Positions 62,022 to 64,000 of a stretch of DNA of 64,000 bases are shown piece after piece. This DNA is from Caldifarciminota bacterium (GTDB lineage Bacteria > Hydrothermota > Hydrothermia > LBFQ01 > DSFT01). The notes under the pieces are model-generated. The model was given only the letters and a program-made list of their open reading frames with translations, did not search any database and was not told the DNA's origin. How positions within the stretch are numbered: the stretch's first letter is position 1; each line of letters begins with the position of its first letter. The position numbers and the translations under genes were made by a program. Where the stretch lies: assembly GCA_025060695.1 (NCBI GenBank), contig JANXBH010000006.1:21437-85436 (forward strand). Reading direction: 5' to 3'.

Positions 62022-63696
62022 AAAACAAACCTATGTAAGTTGTTCTTGGGATCAACTTTATTTTTCTGTTGTTTCCAACATCAATTAAATTTTCTCTATT
62101 TGTAATGTTTAGAGTTTCAACGTAAATACCAAATAAATCATTGTTTTTATTAAAACCAACTTTTGATAACCTTAAATCTACTCTAAAATAATTTTCAGTT
62201 GAAAACTTTAATTTTGTTCCTATTTGAAAGTCTCTATAAAAATAGCTATAAGAAAATCCGATGCTATGTTCTATATTATTTTTCTTATATAACGAATAAC
62301 TAAAAAACATAGGTTCACTTTTGTTTTTAATAAGCAATTCAAAACCATGAACTTCATATAAACTGTCTACATATTTTTTATAAAAAATATCGCTTTTTAT
62401 ATCAAAATCCCTAAACTCTACATCATACCCAATGTCAAAATCATAAGCTCTTTCAAATTCATAGTAAATATAGTAATAACCTGATGAAAACCTGAAGTTA
62501 TTATATGATAAATTTAATCTCGGCTGGAAATAAAGATGCTCAGTGATATCAAATCTAAATGATGGATTAGCTTTAATTTTGTAAATTTCGAAATCAAAAA
62601 TCGAATATACTGAACCTATAAGGTTATTTTTACTTTTCCTATATAGTGTATCATATGAGTATGAGAACTTTCTATATGTTCCTTCAATACCGACTGCAAT
62701 TTCATTAAAATAATTAACAAAATTTGTATTTAGAATGCTTTCAAACTTTTGGAATTTCCCAATATTGCTTTTATCATTTGTAATACCAAAGGATAATGAA
62801 GACAAGTTTATTCTCCTTTTTAGCAAAAATCCATATTTATTTGAATTATATCTAAAGTTTTCTTGAGTATAAAATTCATTTACGAAAAATCCAATAAAAT
62901 TGTAAAAATTTGGAGAAAATATTTGAAAATTATGTATACTTGGATAGTCAGAAAACCCTACATCTTTAAAACCATTTAACTTATATAGTAGTATTGGATT
63001 AGAATAATTATATGCAACCGCACTATTAAGAAACTTTAGAGATAAATCTATATGTCCAATGCCTATACCAAAAGAATTGTTCTCTATATTATCTTCTAAT
63101 TCTATATTTATAGCAGATGTCCCACCTCCAAAATTTGAAGGAAGTCCTCCCGGATAAAAATCAACTTTCTTAATGAAATCTGTTCTAATAAATGAAAATA
63201 ATCCTCCTGCTGGTGTTTGTTCAATAAATGGACTAACTATTCTTACATTATTTACTAATATTACATTTTCATAATACTTTCCACCTCTTACTTCAAGAAT
63301 CCCAACATCTTCAATTCCTGAACTTGAAGGTAAGTCTTTTATTACTCGAAAAACATCTGCCGCACTTCCAGGAGTTATATATATATCAAGTTTTTTAATG
63401 ATTGATTGTGGCTTATCTGAAAATTCGTAGGGACTACTAACAACTATTTCATTTAAAATATAGTCCTTATATTCTAAGGCTACATCTATTTCCTTTAATT
63501 CCATTGGAACTTCAATGTATTTTTCATGATAGTTTAGATGAGAAACATATACTATTCTATTTTCCCTATTCAGTAAAATTTTTGCTATACCTAATGAATC
63601 AGTATATGCATAATTTATTGAACTTTTTACGAAAGCATCCTGTATAGGCGTTTGAGTATAAAGGTCTATAACTTTTACTAAGATTGTATCTATCAT
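62011..63696 (-). CDS. TonB-dependent receptor-like outer-membrane protein
   Basis: 561 aa, short for the family. It opens with a carboxypeptidase-regulatory-like domain (about 4-75), followed by a plug (VFRVIKDLPSSSGIEDVGILEVRGGKYYENVILVNNVRI, near 115-155) and a barrel of aromatic-rich strands ending in Phe (VF). No TonB box or typical signal peptide is visible at the N-terminus: an in-frame TAG lies two codons before the ATG, and the first residues are MIDTILVKVI. Either export uses an unusual signal, or the upstream gene end contains an error. The ATG overlaps the upstream stop by 3 nt. Confidence 0.75.
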   Translation of the reverse strand: MIDTILVKVIDLYTQTPIQDAFVKSSINYAYTDSLGIAKILLNRENRIVYVSHLNYHEKYIEVPMELKEIDVALEYKDYILNEIVVSSPYEFSDKPQSIIKKLDIYITPGSAADVFRVIKDLPSSSGIEDVGILEVRGGKYYENVILVNNVRIVSPFIEQTPAGGLFSFIRTDFIKKVDFYPGGLPSNFGGGTSAINIELEDNIENNSFGIGIGHIDLSLKFLNSAVAYNYSNPILLYKLNGFKDVGFSDYPSIHNFQIFSPNFYNFIGFFVNEFYTQENFRYNSNKYGFLLKRRINLSSLSFGITNDKSNIGKFQKFESILNTNFVNYFNEIAVGIEGTYRKFSYSYDTLYRKSKNNLIGSVYSIFDFEIYKIKANPSFRFDITEHLYFQPRLNLSYNNFRFSSGYYYIYYEFERAYDFDIGYDVEFRDFDIKSDIFYKKYVDSLYEVHGFELLIKNKSEPMFFSYSLYKKNNIEHSIGFSYSYFYRDFQIGTKLKFSTENYFRVDLRLSKVGFNKNNDLFGIYVETLNITNRENLIDVGNNRKIKLIPRTTYIGLFYVF

Positions 63697-64000
63697 TTCC
63701 TATTGAAAATTCCAAATAAAACCATAGAAATACCTATTAAGGCATGTATAATATAGGCTAACTGCTCGTTTAGAACAGTAAGAGGTATTCCGAAGAAGAT
63801 AATGGCTACTGACAAAAGAAGAAATAAATAACTTATAATAGATGAAACAAAAAATAGAATGCTAAGGGTATAGAGATTTAAGATAGTTATATATTCGGCA
63901 ATTTTTGGATAAAATACAATTAAGTAAAATAGTCCAAAATATGCAAATCCCCAAAGTATACCGATTTTTGCTATTAAGTTAGGTTTTGTTTCAAATTTTG
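63693..64000 (-). CDS. membrane protein, 5' end outside window
   Basis: The visible about 101 C-terminal residues contain four hydrophobic segments (for example ILWGFAYFGLFYLIVFY and FLLLSVAIIFFGI) and end GIFNRK. The gene continues beyond the right edge. Its stop overlaps the ATG of the TonB-type gene (ATGA), so it belongs to that unit. No family can be assigned from this part. Confidence 0.65.
   Translation of the reverse strand, partial: KFETKPNLIAKIGILWGFAYFGLFYLIVFYPKIAEYITILNLYTLSILFFVSSIISYLFLLLSVAIIFFGIPLTVLNEQLAYIIHALIGISMVLFGIFNRK

Noticed and set aside
1..64000. tRNA, rRNA or CRISPR array
   Set aside because: I found no T-loop GGTTCGAATCC-like element, no rRNA segments and no regular short repeats with spacers.

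Overview
This is a low-GC window (roughly 30% GC by eye) from a Gram-negative bacterium. Envelope genes show an outer membrane: a FadL-type porin, a TonB-dependent receptor-like barrel, a heptosyltransferase, Lnt and several lipoproteins. The isocitrate dehydrogenase is of the long Thermus-like type. One secreted repeat protein ends in a type IX-like sorting domain. This mix, with the compact gene order, recalls uncultivated thermophilic lineages such as candidate phylum WOR-3. That placement is inference and no rRNA gene is present to test it.

Layout. 0-10 kb: short transcription units on both strands (FadL porin, SCO-like protein, pyruvate kinase, heptosyltransferase, isocitrate dehydrogenase, TPM protein, sugar-phosphate isomerase, lone NuoD, CCA-adding enzyme). 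10-31 kb: almost all minus strand (DUF4388-like, ComEC, DnaE, PriA, an S8 protease/sugar transferase/Lnt operon, an HdrD-like redox protein, ThiL, a TldD/PmbA protein, flavin reductase, RlmB). 30.8-31.2 kb: a noncoding AT-rich block with degenerate 172-bp-spaced repeats and four exact DnaA-box consensus matches, where gene orientation flips; I propose it as a candidate replication origin. 31-39 kb: plus-strand cell-wall elongation/division genes (FtsL-like, FtsI, HPF, PBP2, RodA) and a large beta-propeller protein. 39-55 kb: an HhH barrel protein, IMPase, 2-oxoacid dehydrogenase E1 beta and E2, MtaB, Dcd, RecA, a polyprenyl-phosphate glycosyltransferase and LPG-synthase-like protein, Tdh, ThrS and IspDF. 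55.4-60.7 kb: a decaying island with a MoxR/AAA_5-type ATPase and large proteins I do not recognise. 60.7-64 kb: L7Ae protein, DapB, a winged-helix regulator, a TonB-type barrel and a membrane protein cut by the window edge.

The strongest genome-wide signal is the promoter. About 28 transcription units begin 5-10 nt after a TAAAAT/TAAACT box (usually inside TTTAAAATTTT), which implies leaderless or nearly leaderless mRNAs, while many genes inside operons use Shine-Dalgarno sites or translational coupling. Start spacing corrected several gene starts and revealed probable non-standard start codons: CTG (lepB, lnt), ATA (IMPase), ATT (ABC ATPase) and ATA after a perfect Shine-Dalgarno (glycosyltransferase). 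Many exported proteins also appear to have very short signal sequences without a charged n-region.
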